From: Pardosa pseudoannulata
Taxonomy: Eukaryota; Arthropoda; Arachnida; Araneae; Lycosidae
Assembly: GCA_032207245.1 (NCBI GenBank)
Contig: CM063510.1
Coordinates: forward strand, 157,143,258 to 157,207,257
Direction of reading: 5' to 3'
Length of the DNA: 64,000 nt
The notes beneath the pieces were generated by a model. It was not told the DNA's origin. It made no database searches and was given only the letters and a program-made list of their open reading frames with translations. Each line of letters begins with the position of its first letter. The first letter of the stretch is position 1. Both the position numbers and the translations under genes were made by a program. This document shows, piece by piece, positions 12,902 to 25,193 of the stretch.

Positions 12902-14113
12902 AACGCTATATCGCGCATGCGCTGTGTTACTCGAAGTCGTGGCATCGGAAAATTATGTTTGTATGTCGGAACGCGATTCTAGGAACATTATATCTCGCAT
13001 GCTCTAATATTGTCAGAATATCGGAAAGACAATTTCACAAAGATCAGCTATTAGCGAAATTGGTGTCACGGTAGAGCACGTATTATTGATATTTCGCGAT
13101 ATATCGATATTTAATCATAATTTTTAAATTAAGCGGAATTTTTTATGCCCTATTTTTAAATGCGTAGAACATCTCGCTATACAATACATTTTTTAAAAAC
13201 TTTCATAATTTTCATTTTTTTTAAGGGCTTGTGACCCCTTAAAAAGAACGCCTGCATTTATTCATAGAATGTATCCATAATATTTCGTAAACTTAAGAAT
13301 CTATTTCAAAATATAAATAAAAATCTTTTAACTACAATTCTATCTCTCTGACGTTGTCAGATTTCAAAAAAATTTTATCGGCTTCATTAACTAAAATATC
13401 GTTTCGCAACAGCATCATGTATTTGTTAACAGAACATTGTTTATTCAAGATTTCTTAGAATTGCTTTTCTCTTTAAACTTCAAAAAAGAAAAAAAAATTT
13501 TTTTATTCTGTTCTTTTGCGTTAAAATTTCCAGGTTTTCTGCAACTCTAGCTGCAAATCATATTTTTCTAAAGATTGTTGCTGTTGAATAATCTTGTATG
13601 CGATAACAGGAAATTTATAGTTTTTCACTTTAGTTGTGTTAGATTTTGGCGATTGAGTAATTTTACTTAATCCTGTTGTGTTTCATATTAGAATGGAAAC
13701 AAAATTTCCTCTATTATTTATCATCTTTTTACAATCCGACCAGATATGTCATGTTACATGTAATGGTAGGCATAAACAGGCTGTGTAAGCATCTGTGTAC
13801 ATAATTGTATGTAATACCTTTCAAGGAGTCAGAAATATCGGAGCTGATAAAACTGCGATCGAGTGTTGTAACTAAAGTATTTCTAACACGTATGCATAGT
13901 GGAAGCCATATAAAAATTTAAAAGATAAGAAATGTATGTAAAATTGCTGCCGCTTAACAATTTTAGTAGTACCATGTACATTTTTCCCCCTCTGAAAATA
14001 AAATTAACTGTTGTGGAAATGTGAACGAAATCCCGAAGCATGTCTGTAACATAGATTTTATTTTATCTGTTTTGCTACCATTTGTTAAGGATTTCTTCAT
14101 TGTTAAAGTTAAG
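12902..14113. other. AT-rich DNA without recognisable genes
   Basis: Contains GATATATCG-type short palindromes at about 13080-13110, similar to those at 29350-29590. Nothing else I can name. Confidence 0.35.
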
Positions 14114-14395
14114 GACCGTCCAGACTATGGCCCACTGCAAGCCATGACCACCGTCTGGAGGGGGTTTGGTTTATCGTGGTCGATGGCGGCAGATGATAAA
14201 ATAACCTTGGCTTCGGAGGCGATTTTTCTCCAAAGATTAAAGGCAGCCAGATGCGCAGTTAAAGCGCGCAGTAGATCCTATGGACGAATCCACGTGTTTG
14301 GCTCATTTAGTGGCCCAGCGTGTGGATGCAACCCATGAACAATCGTTCAAGGCCATTGCCAGGAAGTGGTGAACAATTGGCCATAGTGTGGAGGC
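14114..14395 (+). mobile_element. Unassigned inverted-repeat element (CCTCCACACTATGG family), copy 2
   Basis: Runs from GACCGTCCAGACTATGG to GGCCATAGTGTGGAGGC. The interior shares GCAAGCCATGACCACCG, TCAAAGGCAGCCAGATG-type and GGCCCAGCGTGTGGATG blocks with the copies near 7.5 and 25 kb. The open frame across it carries no known domain. Confidence 0.6.
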
Positions 14396-15342
14396 TACAT
14401 TACAAAAATTTAGGTTTTTTTTTTTTTTAAATTAATGAGTTTTAAGAGATGAGAAATGCCCTGGATAATGGAAGAAAGTTTAGGGAAAATAAAAGTCATT
14501 AATTTTCAAAATTTTGTCAGTAATATCAGTATATAACTAAAATTTAATTTTTTTGCTCGTGTTTTTTTATTTGAATATTTTAATTTCGCTTTATTATTCT
14601 GAAGTTATTTTAAAGTAAGTGGAAGTTTACGAAGAATGTGTAGAAAAGCAGAGATTTTTTAAAACATGCGTGTGTGTGAAGCGGCGAAAGGAGGGGTATG
14701 CAATTTTCTCCTGGATGTGCATGTTTTTGTGGTTTGGTTTGTAGACGTCTGCGAATGAAATATTTTCCTTACTTAGCAATTTATAAAGTTTTGGATATCT
14801 ATTAGTTTTTTTATTATATCTTAACTTTCCCAAAATAATATACAGTGTTTATCCTTAAATGCATATGGAGTTTTTATTATGCAAGTTTGGTATAAGTTTT
14901 CTACATACAATGTATATGATAATGCGTATGAGAGGAAGGTAAGTTCTTCCCGCATTCCATTATTATTATTCTTCTTCATCACATCTTAGAACTCTGTCAA
15001 ATTGCTTCCAAAGTAAACTTACTTGCAGAATAACAAGGGGAAAAGATTGTAGTTGTAGAAAATTTAACTTTTATTTGCCAGTTACTACATTAAAGTTAAA
15101 GTTGGTTAGTACTTTTAAAAATTTGTCATTATTTTTCGAGCTTCTGACTAGCTTTCACCCTTGAATTTCTGTGTATTGTGAACAACGAACCTGTGGAGCA
15201 GACGAAACAGTAATTACAACGTATTCTTTGTTAATCCCGAAACATTTGGCAGCTGGTCCATTTTGAAGTAACAGATGTGATCCTGGCATACTGCGATGTT
15301 TTCATAAGACTAGTAGCAAATTCGGATTTGTTTTATTTAATA
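14396..15342. other. AT-rich DNA without recognisable genes
   Basis: Nothing recognised on either strand. Confidence 0.35.
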
Positions 15343-15808
15343 CAATAGAACCTCGATTAACCGAGGTTTCTGTTAACCGAGTCAATAACGAAGTCTAATT
15401 TTTTTTCTCCTTTCGAAAATGAGCTTGGAACAAATTATACACATTTTAGTTCGTTGTCCGTGTTACAGGCACTTTTTCCCCACAAAAGCACACAACTTCC
15501 AAGAAATTATTTATGAAAATACGTCTTTCGATATTTAACTAAGTATAGTGTAAAAAAATTCCATTTTACTATTTAAAATTTACTACTAGAGTTGATTTCC
15601 TTTTTAAATCTTTTTAAAGCTATGAAGCATAAGTTCATATATGTTTATTTTTATCATTTAAAGAACGTTCTGTTGTTTTTTACTTTAAAAGTTAGTTAAA
15701 TTCGGAAGCACGGAAGGTTTTTATAGAGTTTCTTTTCTATTAACCGAGATTTCCGATATCCGAGGTACTTAGCGGTCCCAATTAGCTCGGACAATCGAGG
15801 TTCTACTG
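15343..15808. mobile_element. pogo/Tigger-like non-autonomous element
   Basis: The left end is CAATAGAACCTCGATTAACC and the right end, read in reverse, is CAGTAGAACCTCGATTGTCC. It is flanked by TA on both sides (15341-15342 and 15809-15810). These ends and the TA duplication are typical of the pogo branch of Tc1/mariner. The 466-bp interior has no transposase. Confidence 0.8.
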
Positions 15809-15837
15809 TACCTGGAAATTCTAAATAGGTATATCGT

Positions 15838-16600
15838 ACCTACCAACTTTTACGAATTAGTAAAATTTACGATTTATGGTAGTGTGAAAATGAAATTGTA
15901 AACTTTGAAAACAGATCAATGAATTTTTCGCTGTAGTAATATCTGAAAATTCGAAAATCAATTTCATTTCAGCAGAAATTTCCATACTGATAAGAGAAAA
16001 ATCAATGATTAAGCTTAATACGTTTTGAAAAATATTAAATTCCTATAATCTTGGGTCCAGACGATGGCCGAATGGGTAGGGCTCTGCTCTTCTTCGGTAT
16101 CGAGTCCAGGGGTTCGAATTCCGCTGTTGGCATGGATGCTCGTAGTCGTTCGAAATCTGTTTAAAGCAGATCCAATTCTCATTAGCTTCCGTGTTGCAAA
16201 AAATTGACTGTAAATTAACCAAACCAATAAAATAAATCCATAAAATAAATAATGACGTTATTAAATTAGAGGTTGTATCAGTTTTTTTTTTCAGAGTTTT
16301 GTAAATAGGATTTTTAAAAAATTTGTAATATTGAAAAAAATTGTCAATTTGTTTAAAAGAATTAAAGTTTATAAATCATAGTTTGATAATTTTAACATCT
16401 TATTTTATTAATTTTCTTAAATAAGTATTAAGTTTGAAATTTAGGTTAGTTATGTGTTTTCTAGAATCATATTTAATTGAAAAAATTAGCTATTTTTTGT
16501 TATATATATAATGAACGCATAAAGTTTTATTAATTACATTTAGCTTTAAATGCGTACTATAATAGCGAATCTATTAATGCAAAATTAAAAACTATTTAAG
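15838..16600. repeat. Dispersed repeat R, copy 2 (interrupted by a SINE)
   Basis: Shares GTAGTAATATCTGAAAATTC, ATTTCATTTCAGCAGAAATT and AATGAACGCATAAA blocks with 30020-30620, and weaker similarity with 4620-4930. A SINE splits it at about 16056-16230. Confidence 0.55.
16056..16230 (+). mobile_element. SINE family 1, diverged copy
   Basis: Head CAGACGATGGCCGAATGGG, B-box-like GGGGTTCGAATTCC, GGCATGGATGCTCGTAG in the body and AACCAAACC near the end. The insertion splits repeat R copy 2. Confidence 0.75.
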
Positions 16601-17656
16601 TGTATTTATTGTCAGCGACTTCCTCGATTTGTTCTAAGTTTCTCCGCTTCCACGGATAGCCAATAGCCGACGTATGTCCTCCCCCCCCCCGCTTCATATT
16701 TTGATGATCAGTGGTGCTGATTGAAAATGCCCTATTTATTGCTCATTTGTTACCACTCACGATACCGTATCACTTTCTATATATGAAATCCAAACTTAAT
16801 AAATCACTCAGCGCCGCTGGAGGGCGCTTCGTCGCAACTCTTCGATGAAAGAAGTCAAGAATTATGAGACTGCATAAATGTAGAGTTGGGTTTTAGACTT
16901 AAAAAAGTAGCTTTTTTCATCTTAAAATTCTGTCAGAGACTATATACTAGATTTTTAATGATTCTATCGTGCTTTTGTTCATAAACATTAGATTTGCACT
17001 ATAATTGCAACAAAAATGTTGATTAATTAAATGAATTTTAATTTGAAATTAATGTAATTATATGTTCTTTTAATTCATAACTTAAAATGTAATGGCTTGC
17101 TACATTTATTATTACATGTACACACAGACACAGAAGAACAGTTAATGTTAAATTTAGCTTTTATACATTTTAAAAAAACCTCCATTCTTTTTATGTGAGC
17201 TTATTAATATTAATTAACGTTTGTAAGTCTAGCTTCAGGCATGCCACCCAGTTTTCTCTGTTTGGATCTTAATCTATTAAATATCTGTAATTGAATTAAT
17301 TAATAGTTTAATTAGTGTATTTTTTTTTTGTAATGATACATTTAATTAATTTTTATTTTACTGATATAGCTTACAAGTGTTTTCAATTTTCTAAGCAATT
17401 TTTTAAAATCAAAATAAAGTTGTGAGTTTTATTTAAGATATGCATATTTTAATGTCTAAAAACTGCATTTAAAACTAAATATTATGAATGATTGTAATTT
17501 TTTGTTTCTAAAATAATTTTAATCAGTTTTCAGACAATTGTCAGTTTTCCACACTATTTCTTAATAATTATATCAAAAGAGGTTTTTGTGGGTTCATAAT
17601 GGTTAAAACCGTTAAATTGTCATAAACTTGCCAACATTGCATAAATGTGCGTAGAA
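16601..17656. other. AT-rich DNA without recognisable genes
   Basis: Includes a C10 run near 16681. Nothing else recognised. Confidence 0.35.
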
Positions 17657-18156
17657 CAGGGATGGGTAAACTACGGCCCTCGGGCCAATTCCGGCCCGCC
17701 GGAAGGTTTTATCCGGCCCGCGTATAGAATTTTAAGTTGCCGGTCTGAGGCAAATTAAAAGAAATATGTATTTATACATTATATATCCATCCCCTTTTCT
17801 ACTTTGCTTAAATATTATATCCCAAATTTATTATCTCACACCCAGAAGATCAGCGGTATATTTGCTTCTTATATGTAAACAAGTGTTTTCAACTTTGAAC
17901 CTTAGAAAGAATAATTTCAGAAGTAGATTGACAGATGAGCATTTAGCACCGTTCCTTAAAATCAGTCCATCTCACTTCGAACCTCAGTATAAGGAACTTT
18001 TAAAAGTGAAATCGCAGTTTCATTCATCTCATTAGCGTATTTAAACCGTTAGGTACTTTATATTGTTTTTAAAATTTTAGAAAACTTTATCTTGGCCCGC
18101 CAAACTTATTTTCTTTCTATTTTTGGCCCGCGGCCGAAAAAGTTTGTTCATCCCTG
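17657..18156 (+). mobile_element. Internally deleted hAT (Charlie-like) element, copy 1
   Basis: Ends are CAGGGATGGGTAAAC and, in reverse, CAGGGATGAACAAAC, followed by GGCCCGCGGGCC-type sequence. Flanks GCGTAGAA (17649-17656) and GTGTAGAA (18157-18164) form an 8-bp duplication with one mismatch. The 500-bp body keeps the C-terminal part of a transposase gene and both ends. Confidence 0.85.
17766..18035 (+). pseudogene. hAT transposase C-terminal fragment in copy 1
   Basis: The open frame ends with CKQVFSTLNLRKNNF, then RSRLTDEHLAPFLKI and HFEPQYKELLK before TAG. The C-[EK]-Q-x-F-S ... RSRLTDEHL ... EP pattern is the hAT C-terminal dimerisation region of the type in GTF2IRD2/EPM2AIP1-like domesticated genes. 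The catalytic DDE part and the BED zinc finger are absent, so this cannot be an active transposase. Confidence 0.75.
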
Positions 18157-18164
18157 GTGTAGAA

Positions 18165-19174
18165 TAACTGGTATCCACCCGTTTTCGCCGACTCTAGACA
18201 GCACCTCCTAGAGACCTCTATAAGACGCGTTTCTCTGGAACACTTGCTCTTATATTTGTGTAAAAAATTGTCTTCCAAATGCAGCTGTGGACCGGAGATT
18301 AAGGAATTTTAAGGAACACCTTCCCTAAATATTTCCCCGTAGCACTTAAGTTTACTAATCTCCATGGTATAGTATATATAACACGGTGAATATTGTTATT
18401 CGAATCGTGGAAGAAAGCTCTTCATTCATAATGAATTTACGTAATACAGGAAACTGGATGAAATTCTTAATATATATTAAAAAAAAAAAAAAAAAAAATT
18501 GAGAAACGAAACTATCCTGAAAACTTTCGAACTATTTGGAAGTGGACTGGAGTTCCTTGGCCGAAGGGCTTATCCCCTGTTGTGAGGCTATTAAATTTAA
18601 TGAGTGTAGGTCATTAAGGTGATAAACAATAAAATAAAAAATGCAGGTCTTTAGGTAACATTAAAATTAAATAGAAAAATACTAGGCCCATAAAATTAAT
18701 AAGTAAATAAAATATAAAAAATACTAAAAGAAAGTTTAGGGTTAGCTAATAAAAGAGAGTTTAGGGATAGCAAGGGATTTGTATTTTATTTTATAATTTC
18801 ATAATTTTTTTAAATTAAAAAATATATTGTCTAAGCGGTGAGATAATGAAGTTAAGATAAAATAACAGTTGAATTAAGTTAATTTAAGAAAATAAAAGAA
18901 AATGAAAGAATAAAAGTTAAAAATTAAGTCCAGCTTAAAATTGATGTGTGTTTGATATTTTTCCTGCAATTAAATTTGTATATTTATGTATGTTTTAAAT
19001 TAATTTGGTAACACACTATATATACAGGCATACCAGTTAGTCCGGTTTCTCATGAGTTGCTGCGGTGAAACGAGAGAGATTAATAGCTCCGGAAATTCCT
19101 GAGACTGTTCCGGAAATTAACAAAACTTTTAAACAGTTAAAACATCACAGTTCAACAATCAAATAATGCTGAAT
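18165..19174. other. AT-rich DNA without recognisable genes
   Basis: Contains poly(A) at 18479-18498. The part 18600-19000 is strongly A-rich. Nothing recognised. Confidence 0.35.
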
Positions 19175-19297
19175 ATATTACTCTTTCCACACAGTAATAC
19201 TGCATTTGAAAGCGTTTTCAGTACTGTGCGGAAAAACCAAACTGAATTTAGGTAAAATTTGAGTAGACAAACTCTAGGATCCCTGATAATTAAATAA
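19175..19297 (+). pseudogene. hAT transposase C-terminal relic, second family
   Basis: Reads ILLFPHSNTAFESVFSTVRK, then NQTEFR, a TAA stop, and NLSRQTLGSLIIK before another stop. The PHSNA.CERVFS..RKN.T..R..L...TL..L...K pattern marks the dimerisation end of a hAT transposase family different from the 17.8-kb one. The internal stop shows it is dead. Element ends not identified. Confidence 0.65.
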
Positions 19298-19739
19298 AAA
19301 AATAATAAAATTTGTAAATGTTTTAATCAGGGTCAATGTTGCTAAGACAAACATTTCTTCTGAAAATTAAGTTGTTAAAGCTAACAGAACAAAACTACTC
19401 ACATGTTGTTAAATGCATAAAGTTTAATTTTTCGTTTATAATTTAATACTGTGTGTTTTTAATTTAATTTAGAAACTAATAAAATATGTAATTATGTATG
19501 CAAATTGTATACTTGTATAATATCTAAGTAGCATGTTAAATTTGAAAACTGAATTATTGCTCCTAACAATTACCTGTATGCTGGCATGTTTGTATATATG
19601 TATCTTCAAATACATTTCAATAGTAATATCCATGTATCCAATTTTGTTAATAGAATTTTTTTATCTCTCCTGATTTTCACATCTTTGTTTTGTAATTACT
19701 GTTAAAAGTTGTTTTTCTTTGTTTAAAAAATGTCTCTCA

Positions 19740-20593
19740 TAATCCTTTGAGGACCAGCACGTAAATGCCACACGAGTCGACCGTTGTGAAAACCGTTGCC
19801 GTTTAACGCCATCTAGTAATTAAATCTAGCATTTAAAAATTAAAACAAAACGTTCAGATCTCCTATTACGCGTACGCGACGCTGGTCTCTCAATATCAAC
19901 CGGAGATCATCGCTCGGAGGCGACGCTGGACTGATAAGAGTGAAATCGCTGCGTCGCGTATACGAGACGTTTGTCGCGAAGGGGATAAAACTGTACCTAA
20001 AATGCATCGTGTTCATATGGGTAGGTTTCAGCATTTGCATAGGATTTACCCTTAGAAAATCCTTTTTTTTTTTTCCTGGATCAGGTGGAAACTTTCACTT
20101 GTGCTCAGGCCCATATTGGTATTTTATTTGATTTTGAACAATAAAAGTCGGCGAAACGACCAGTCTACGAAAACACTGATGAACCGAATAACTGCTCCCC
20201 ACCCTCCTACCTATCTTCAACCGACACTTTTTTTTCCTGTCTACTGTGTTAATATAAAAATCTACTTTTCCAAGTTGCACTCGAGCAGGTAAAATCGGGA
20301 CCGATTCCTGCGATGACATACATAATGTTTTTATCTCTGGAGCAGGCGAGAAGCCTTTTTTATCTCGACACACAAGACACTCATGCACTGATGGCAAAAG
20401 GCACGAGGGTTTTACCTTGTTCTTTTTGTGACTACCAATTCAGCAACGTTGGTGGATTTTATCAGGCTAGTGATTCAATGGCGGATGTTCAAGGAATGCG
20501 ACATCATAGCTTTTCGATTAGAGATAGGCTTTGATCGATGAACTCGTATTATTTTAACGGGAAAAAAATCCTACAAGTCTGAAGCGATTAAAC
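19740..20593. other. Relatively CpG-rich stretch, no gene identified
   Basis: Less AT-rich than its surroundings. Contains an inverted pair ACGCGTACGCGACGC (around 19868) and GCGTCGCGTATACG (around 19952), and a direct repeat GCGACGCTGG. Open frames of 63-100 codons on both strands have no recognised domain. Confidence 0.35.
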
Positions 20594-21300
20594 TAGAGGT
20601 TCCCAACCTTATTTGGTCTGTCGTCCCCTTTACAAGAAAAAAAAAAATTCAAACACTTCCTCTTCTATAATAGCTAATTCTATCAAATATTAAAATGTTG
20701 CATATTTCCTATATGTATTTTATCTGCATATTTATCTATTGAGAATTAAAAGGTAAAAAGTAATAGAAACAGGCATTAAGTGTAGTAAAAAATTTTGTTT
20801 ATTCAACACTTAAAAATAATCATAAAATCAATTAGAAATAAAAAAAAAATATATGATGAGGCTGATGGAGTTTTAACAATTTCTTGATGTCGGGTTCCAG
20901 TTTCGTTATAATCCTTCGTAAATCTCCACGTTCAGTGATATTTCTTTTCTCAGATAATCAACTATCTATCTACTGCATAGAGCCCCCGTTCAGCCAAATA
21001 CGATGAATGAAATGCAATTAGAATTTCTGTACTCTTTCCCAGGCAGTCCGTGGTGGAATTAACAAAATGTATCATTGAAAAGTATATAACAATGTTATGG
21101 TAAATACAAACTAAAGAAAAAATATCAAGAAATTATTAATTTATTGATTATTTTTATAGACATGTATATTTTTATAGATATGTCTACTGACCGTACCCCC
21201 TTGATCGTTTTAACTCCCACATAAGCATCCAAACTCACTCTGCCCCCATGGAAGGCTTTAGCGCCAACTGAAGGGCGTAACATCCCCTTAGGAACCTATG
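20594..21300 (-). mobile_element. hAT element with TAGAGGTTCCCAACC end
   Basis: The left end TAGAGGTTCCCAACC and the right end in reverse (CATAGGTTCCTAAGG) are imperfect inverted repeats. Flanks GATTAAAC (20586-20593) and CTTTAAAC (21301-21308) match at 6 of 8 positions. Transposase coding remains lie on the minus strand inside. Confidence 0.65.
20848..21035 (-). pseudogene. hAT transposase C-terminal relic, third family
   Basis: The minus strand reads FHSSYLAERGLYAV and, after a broken segment, RGDLRRIITKLEPDIKKLL and LHQPHH. FPSSYLVERGFS ... RGDLRLLLTKLEPDI..L...HQ.H.SH is a familiar C-terminus of ZBED-type hAT transposases. Stops and frame changes interrupt it. Confidence 0.7.
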
Positions 21301-21404
21301 CTTTAAACCTTTACCTACGTTTTTTTACACTCTAGTCAACGTATTTCATAAACTAAAAAGTCATTTTAGACATTGTTGTAACTTACTAGTTAACTTCGGG
21401 ATGT

Positions 21405-21437
21405 ATTTTTAAAAGTCCGTAATGGACTTTTAAAAAT
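21405..21437. repeat. Perfect 14-bp inverted repeat (hairpin)
   Basis: ATTTTTAAAAGTCC and its exact complement GGACTTTTAAAAAT are separated by five bases. Confidence 0.8.
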
Positions 21438-21470
21438 CACGTACTCTCACTTATTCTCTACGTTACTCTG

Positions 21471-21530
21471 TTGTTCGTTTAGGTTCTAGAAATGCATCTA
21501 TAGTGCTTCTAGAACCTAAACTACGAACAA
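21471..21530. repeat. Second hairpin, 21/24-bp arms
   Basis: The left arm is TTGTTCGTTTAGGTTCTAGA and the right arm is its reverse complement with a 3-base insertion. The loop is 15 bases. It lies only 33 bp after the preceding hairpin. Confidence 0.8.
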
Positions 21531-22342
21531 AATGGATAGTGGGAACAAAAGACCTCTGGCCGCAGTGTCTGTACATTATCCATTATAAAGGATGATGGTT
21601 TTTTTTTAGGGGAAATTGCGTACTTGTAGGATCTACACACATACGCACGCCATCTGAAATAGATGCCCTGAAAATCAATTCATTCAATACTAAACGGGTG
21701 AAAAATGGGATTTTCTATAACATTTACCAAGCTGTCTGTCATTCCCCTGAAAATTTTAATGGTGCTATCACTGTGCGAAAAGTAGTTTTCGAGTGAGGTA
21801 TGCCCTTAAGCAGAACTGCAAACCAAATTCCCTGCTTCCTTGTTCGGAGTTTACTCAAGAAAGAGTTGTCTTTGTGAGGACTTGGAGATAATCGGAGGTA
21901 TAACCAGGGTTCCCACGGTCCTTAAAAGTCCTTAAGAATTCATTAATTTCAGCTTTCATTTTTAAGGGCCCTTAAAAGTACTTATTTTTTGTCAAAGGTC
22001 CATAAAAACTCCATAATTTTTAAATTGCAATATTATCAATTTCTCCATTGACGAGATCTGCCATCGTCATGTGATTTCCTATTAGTTTTCTTATATGACA
22101 GTTTTTCTTAGTTACTTATTTGACAAATAAATAATCTTTCTTGTACTTAAAAGGTTTAAAGTATAAAGTCAGCTGCCTTTTCCTAATAGCTAACGGCCAT
22201 GCAGATTTTAATTAAAAGAAGCATGGAGGTTGGGGCTTTGTAGATATTTCAGTTACTTATGGAAGTTTAATTTTCCTTGCATTGAATGTAATAGAAAAGT
22301 CTAAAACTTTCTTCTTTCCCAGGCAACGTTGGGTATAATCAG

Positions 22343-22343
<1 letters not shown>

Positions 22344-22407
<64 letters not shown>
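22344..22407. repeat. (TA)n microsatellite
   Basis: About 64 bp of nearly pure TA ahead of the 22408 insert. The 66-codon minus-strand frame over it is a microsatellite artefact. Confidence 0.9.
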
Positions 22408-22408
<1 letters not shown>

Positions 22409-22717
22409 GTGGGAGGTTTTTATTCCCACGGTGAAAAGATGCTCCAAAACTTAACAAACACTAACTTATTTAATTAAAACTATTTACAACTTATGTACAA
22501 ATTATATGGTGTCTATGAGAGTTGACATCGGTGCCCGTCTGGCATAACATTAAGCGCCCGTCTTGGCGATCAGTCAGTAGTGCCGTCTGCACTCGGTACC
22601 GTCCAGCTTAAGTCAGTCGATCTCGGCGTTCCACTCGGGAGGGTTGTTGCCATACCATAGAAAGTTCGTTTGCTCTAAGCGCGCATCAAATCTGGTGTTC
22701 GATGTCATCCAGGCTAC

Positions 22718-22721
<4 letters not shown>
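22408..22721. mobile_element. Possible solo LTR or other insert within (TA)n
   Basis: A non-repetitive, much less AT-rich 314-bp block begins TGTGGGAG and ends CTACCACA, a 7 of 8 inverted match with TG..CA borders. It separates two (TA)n tracts. No target duplication is clear, so the LTR reading is tentative. Confidence 0.4.

Positions 22722-22775
<54 letters not shown>
22722..22775. repeat. (CA)n/(TA)n microsatellite
   Basis: A short CA run continues into about 46 bp of TA. Confidence 0.9.
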
Positions 22776-22777
<2 letters not shown>

Positions 22778-23135
22778 GAGTCATTTTTAAACCCTCAGAA
22801 AGTACTGTTTATAATGTTGTTTTTATTCACAATTTATTTTTAGTCTGATCACTTAAAAAAACTTTAGAGGTACATTTTTCAAAATTAGCTTTCATCAAAT
22901 TTATTTATCTTATATTAGTTTTTAAGCATTTTTAAAAACTTAATTCTGAAATATTGTAAGGCATTTATTGAACATGCCTTGTTTGGTTCATAATCGTTAA
23001 AATATGTTCCTCAGGAAATAGGGTTTATGTCATGTCATGTATTTCAAGTAACTCCGTATAAAAAGTTGCTTTGGTCCTTAGAAAGTTCTTAAAAAGTCTT
23101 TAATTTTTTTTTCTGTAAAAAGAGTGGGAACCCTG

Positions 23136-24960
23136 TAAAACCCTCTACTTTCTCTCTCTGTTAATTGTGTTCTGATACTTCAGTACTTTAAAGTTGGCAG
23201 TATTGGATAAGTTCTCTCTGATATAAATGACGACTGACTATATTCCAATGTCATAGTCTACTCATTTTGTTTATTGAAAAATGAAAAATCGCGATGGGAC
23301 CATCGCGGTCGTTGATTGAACTGTCGCATACGAAAAGGTAGTTTATGTTGGTATGCCAAACAGTGCAGCCGAGTTCCCTTTCACGAGGCCATTTTAAAGC
23401 TGTAAAGATGTTTACTCATCAGTTTTCCTAACTTGAACATGAAATAAATAATGAGCCAATCCGAGAGAATGAACGGAATAATATGTTTTTTGTTTCTTTC
23501 CTCCGTTTGTGTTTGTCTGGAACGTCGCAATCGTATTCTGCGTATCCTCAGCCCATTTCGAAACGAGATGTACCGTGATATCGAAATCACTCGAAACTTA
23601 TTTTGTAACGGCCACCTTAGCAACATCACAAGAGTTAGTCTGTAAAAGCACTCAATGAACACAACTTGCTCAATATAATCAGATCGTAATCAGTGCGATA
23701 TTACAGAGTCGCAGTTTCATTTATTTATTTTAAATACGTTCTACTAGTATTTTTACCCTTCGCACCACTGCATTGTATACTTGAAATATAGCAAAATATT
23801 GGTATCGTTTTTACTATGAGCTATGAGTTCCCATAATAAATTATACCTCTGGTGGTACTGAATCAGGGATGAGTGTCTCTGATTTGGATCTAAATTCTGA
23901 CTTGCGGATGGATGAATCAGTGTATGAATGAGTTCGACCGCCCCCTAAAAAGGGTTGTGTCGAGTGCGTTTGGGCAAAGTCGTGCTTTCACCTTAACGGT
24001 GCACGTTAACAATGAAAGGCGCACATTTCTGCCTTAATTAGGAAGAGTAACACTCATTCGGGCTTGATATCACCAAGTGGCTTTTCACCAACACCGCCCA
24101 CTATGAGCTTTAAATTTAAAAAATAGTTTTGTTACTTGAAGGTGTGGGATGCTTTTGTTAATTTAAAACATAAGTTTAATTGTTACTATCCTGTAACAAT
24201 GAACCAGAATGAACACAATATTCTCGTAGAATTTCTTTCAAATAACGATTCTACTAAGTTCAGTTTTCATATTAATATTAAATTTATCATGTATTATTGA
24301 AATAAATCTTGTATTTGTTATATAAACATTTTTTCTGATAAATTTTTTACGTTATATTTTGTATTCTAATAATTTGAGGAAATGCTTTCTAATTCGGAGT
24401 TGTTGAGTCCTCGTGTAGCAAAACAGTAGACCGTAGCGCTCCAAACTCAACCTGTCTGTAGACATTTTTCTCTGTTTGTAGATGTGTATATGAAGAGTAT
24501 CGTAAAGTGTTATTTAATAATAAAAATAATTTAGAGAGAAAACTTAATTCTTAATAGTTATTTTGGAGACTTCTCTGCATAGTCAGTATCAAGAGTTATA
24601 CAATTTCCCTATCGTTTCTTGACTTTTCGAAGGATATCGTTGTATGATCAATCAGTATTTTCTCCATACTTAGGGTTACTTCGATTTGCGACTTCCCGAA
24701 GCCAGACAATTTTGCATCTATAGCCGTCATTTATAACACTGTGTACATAAGAATCCATTAAATGGTCAGAATTTTAACCGGATGTTTAAATTATTTCGTG
24801 GAAGCTATTAAAATTTTATGATACCCGTACATGCAGTGACTTAATTCTTTTTTACCGTAGAGGATCCAGTCTTCATCCAAAGTACAGTGACCCTTCAATT
24901 TAAAAAAAGCATTTCATCACACACGCACATACTAAGTACCTAAAACATATAAATCTTAAG
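23136..24960. other. Unassigned DNA with a SINE tail fragment
   Basis: 24395-24452 (CCTCGTGTAGCAAAACAGTA, then GACCGTAGCGCTCC) is the 3' part of SINE family 1. The rest, including a less AT-rich part at 23880-24100, contains nothing I recognise. Confidence 0.4.
24395..24452 (+). mobile_element. SINE family 1, 3' fragment
   Basis: Only the terminal block with CAAAACAGTAGACCGTAGCG and CTCCAAACTCAACC remains; head and boxes are missing. Confidence 0.6.
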
Positions 24961-25193
24961 GCCCCTCCACACTGTGGTCCACTGCAAGCCATCACTACCG
25001 TCTGGAGGGGTTATGGCTTATGGTCGATGGTGGCAGACGATAAAATAGCCTTGGCGAACAATGGCTTCGGAGGCAGTTTTTCTCTAAAGATCAAAGGCAG
25101 CCAGATGCGCAGTTAAAGTGCACAGTAGATCGTATGGACGAATCCACACGTTTGGCTCATTTAGTGGTCCAGCGTGTGGATGCAACCCGTAAA
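24961..25193 (+). mobile_element. CCTCCACACTATGG-family element, copy 3 (3'-truncated)
   Basis: Starts CCCCTCCACACTGTGG and follows the family sequence to GCGTGTGGATGCAACCCGT, where it stops. Copy 4 begins directly after, so the two are head-to-tail. Confidence 0.65.

Larger units (their letters stand above)
21905..23135. mobile_element. hAT element (CAGGGTTCCCAC ends)
   Basis: CAGGGTTCCCAC on the left and GTGGGAACCCTG on the right are perfect 12-bp inverted repeats. If the terminal C/G belongs to the duplication, the flanks are GTATAACC and GTAAAACC (7 of 8). The interior contains TCCTTAAAAGTCC-type blocks repeated in inverse near the right end, plus two (TA)n tracts enclosing another insert (22408-22721). 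No transposase seen. Confidence 0.8.

Noticed and set aside
14021..14338. 105-codon plus-strand frame as a gene
   Set aside because: It lies mostly within the CCTCCACACTATGG repeat family; other copies have different frames and stops, and no domain is recognisable.
20095..20534. Overlapping open frames of 63-100 codons on both strands in the less AT-rich stretch
   Set aside because: No recognised domain, no splice support, and frames on both strands are equally open.
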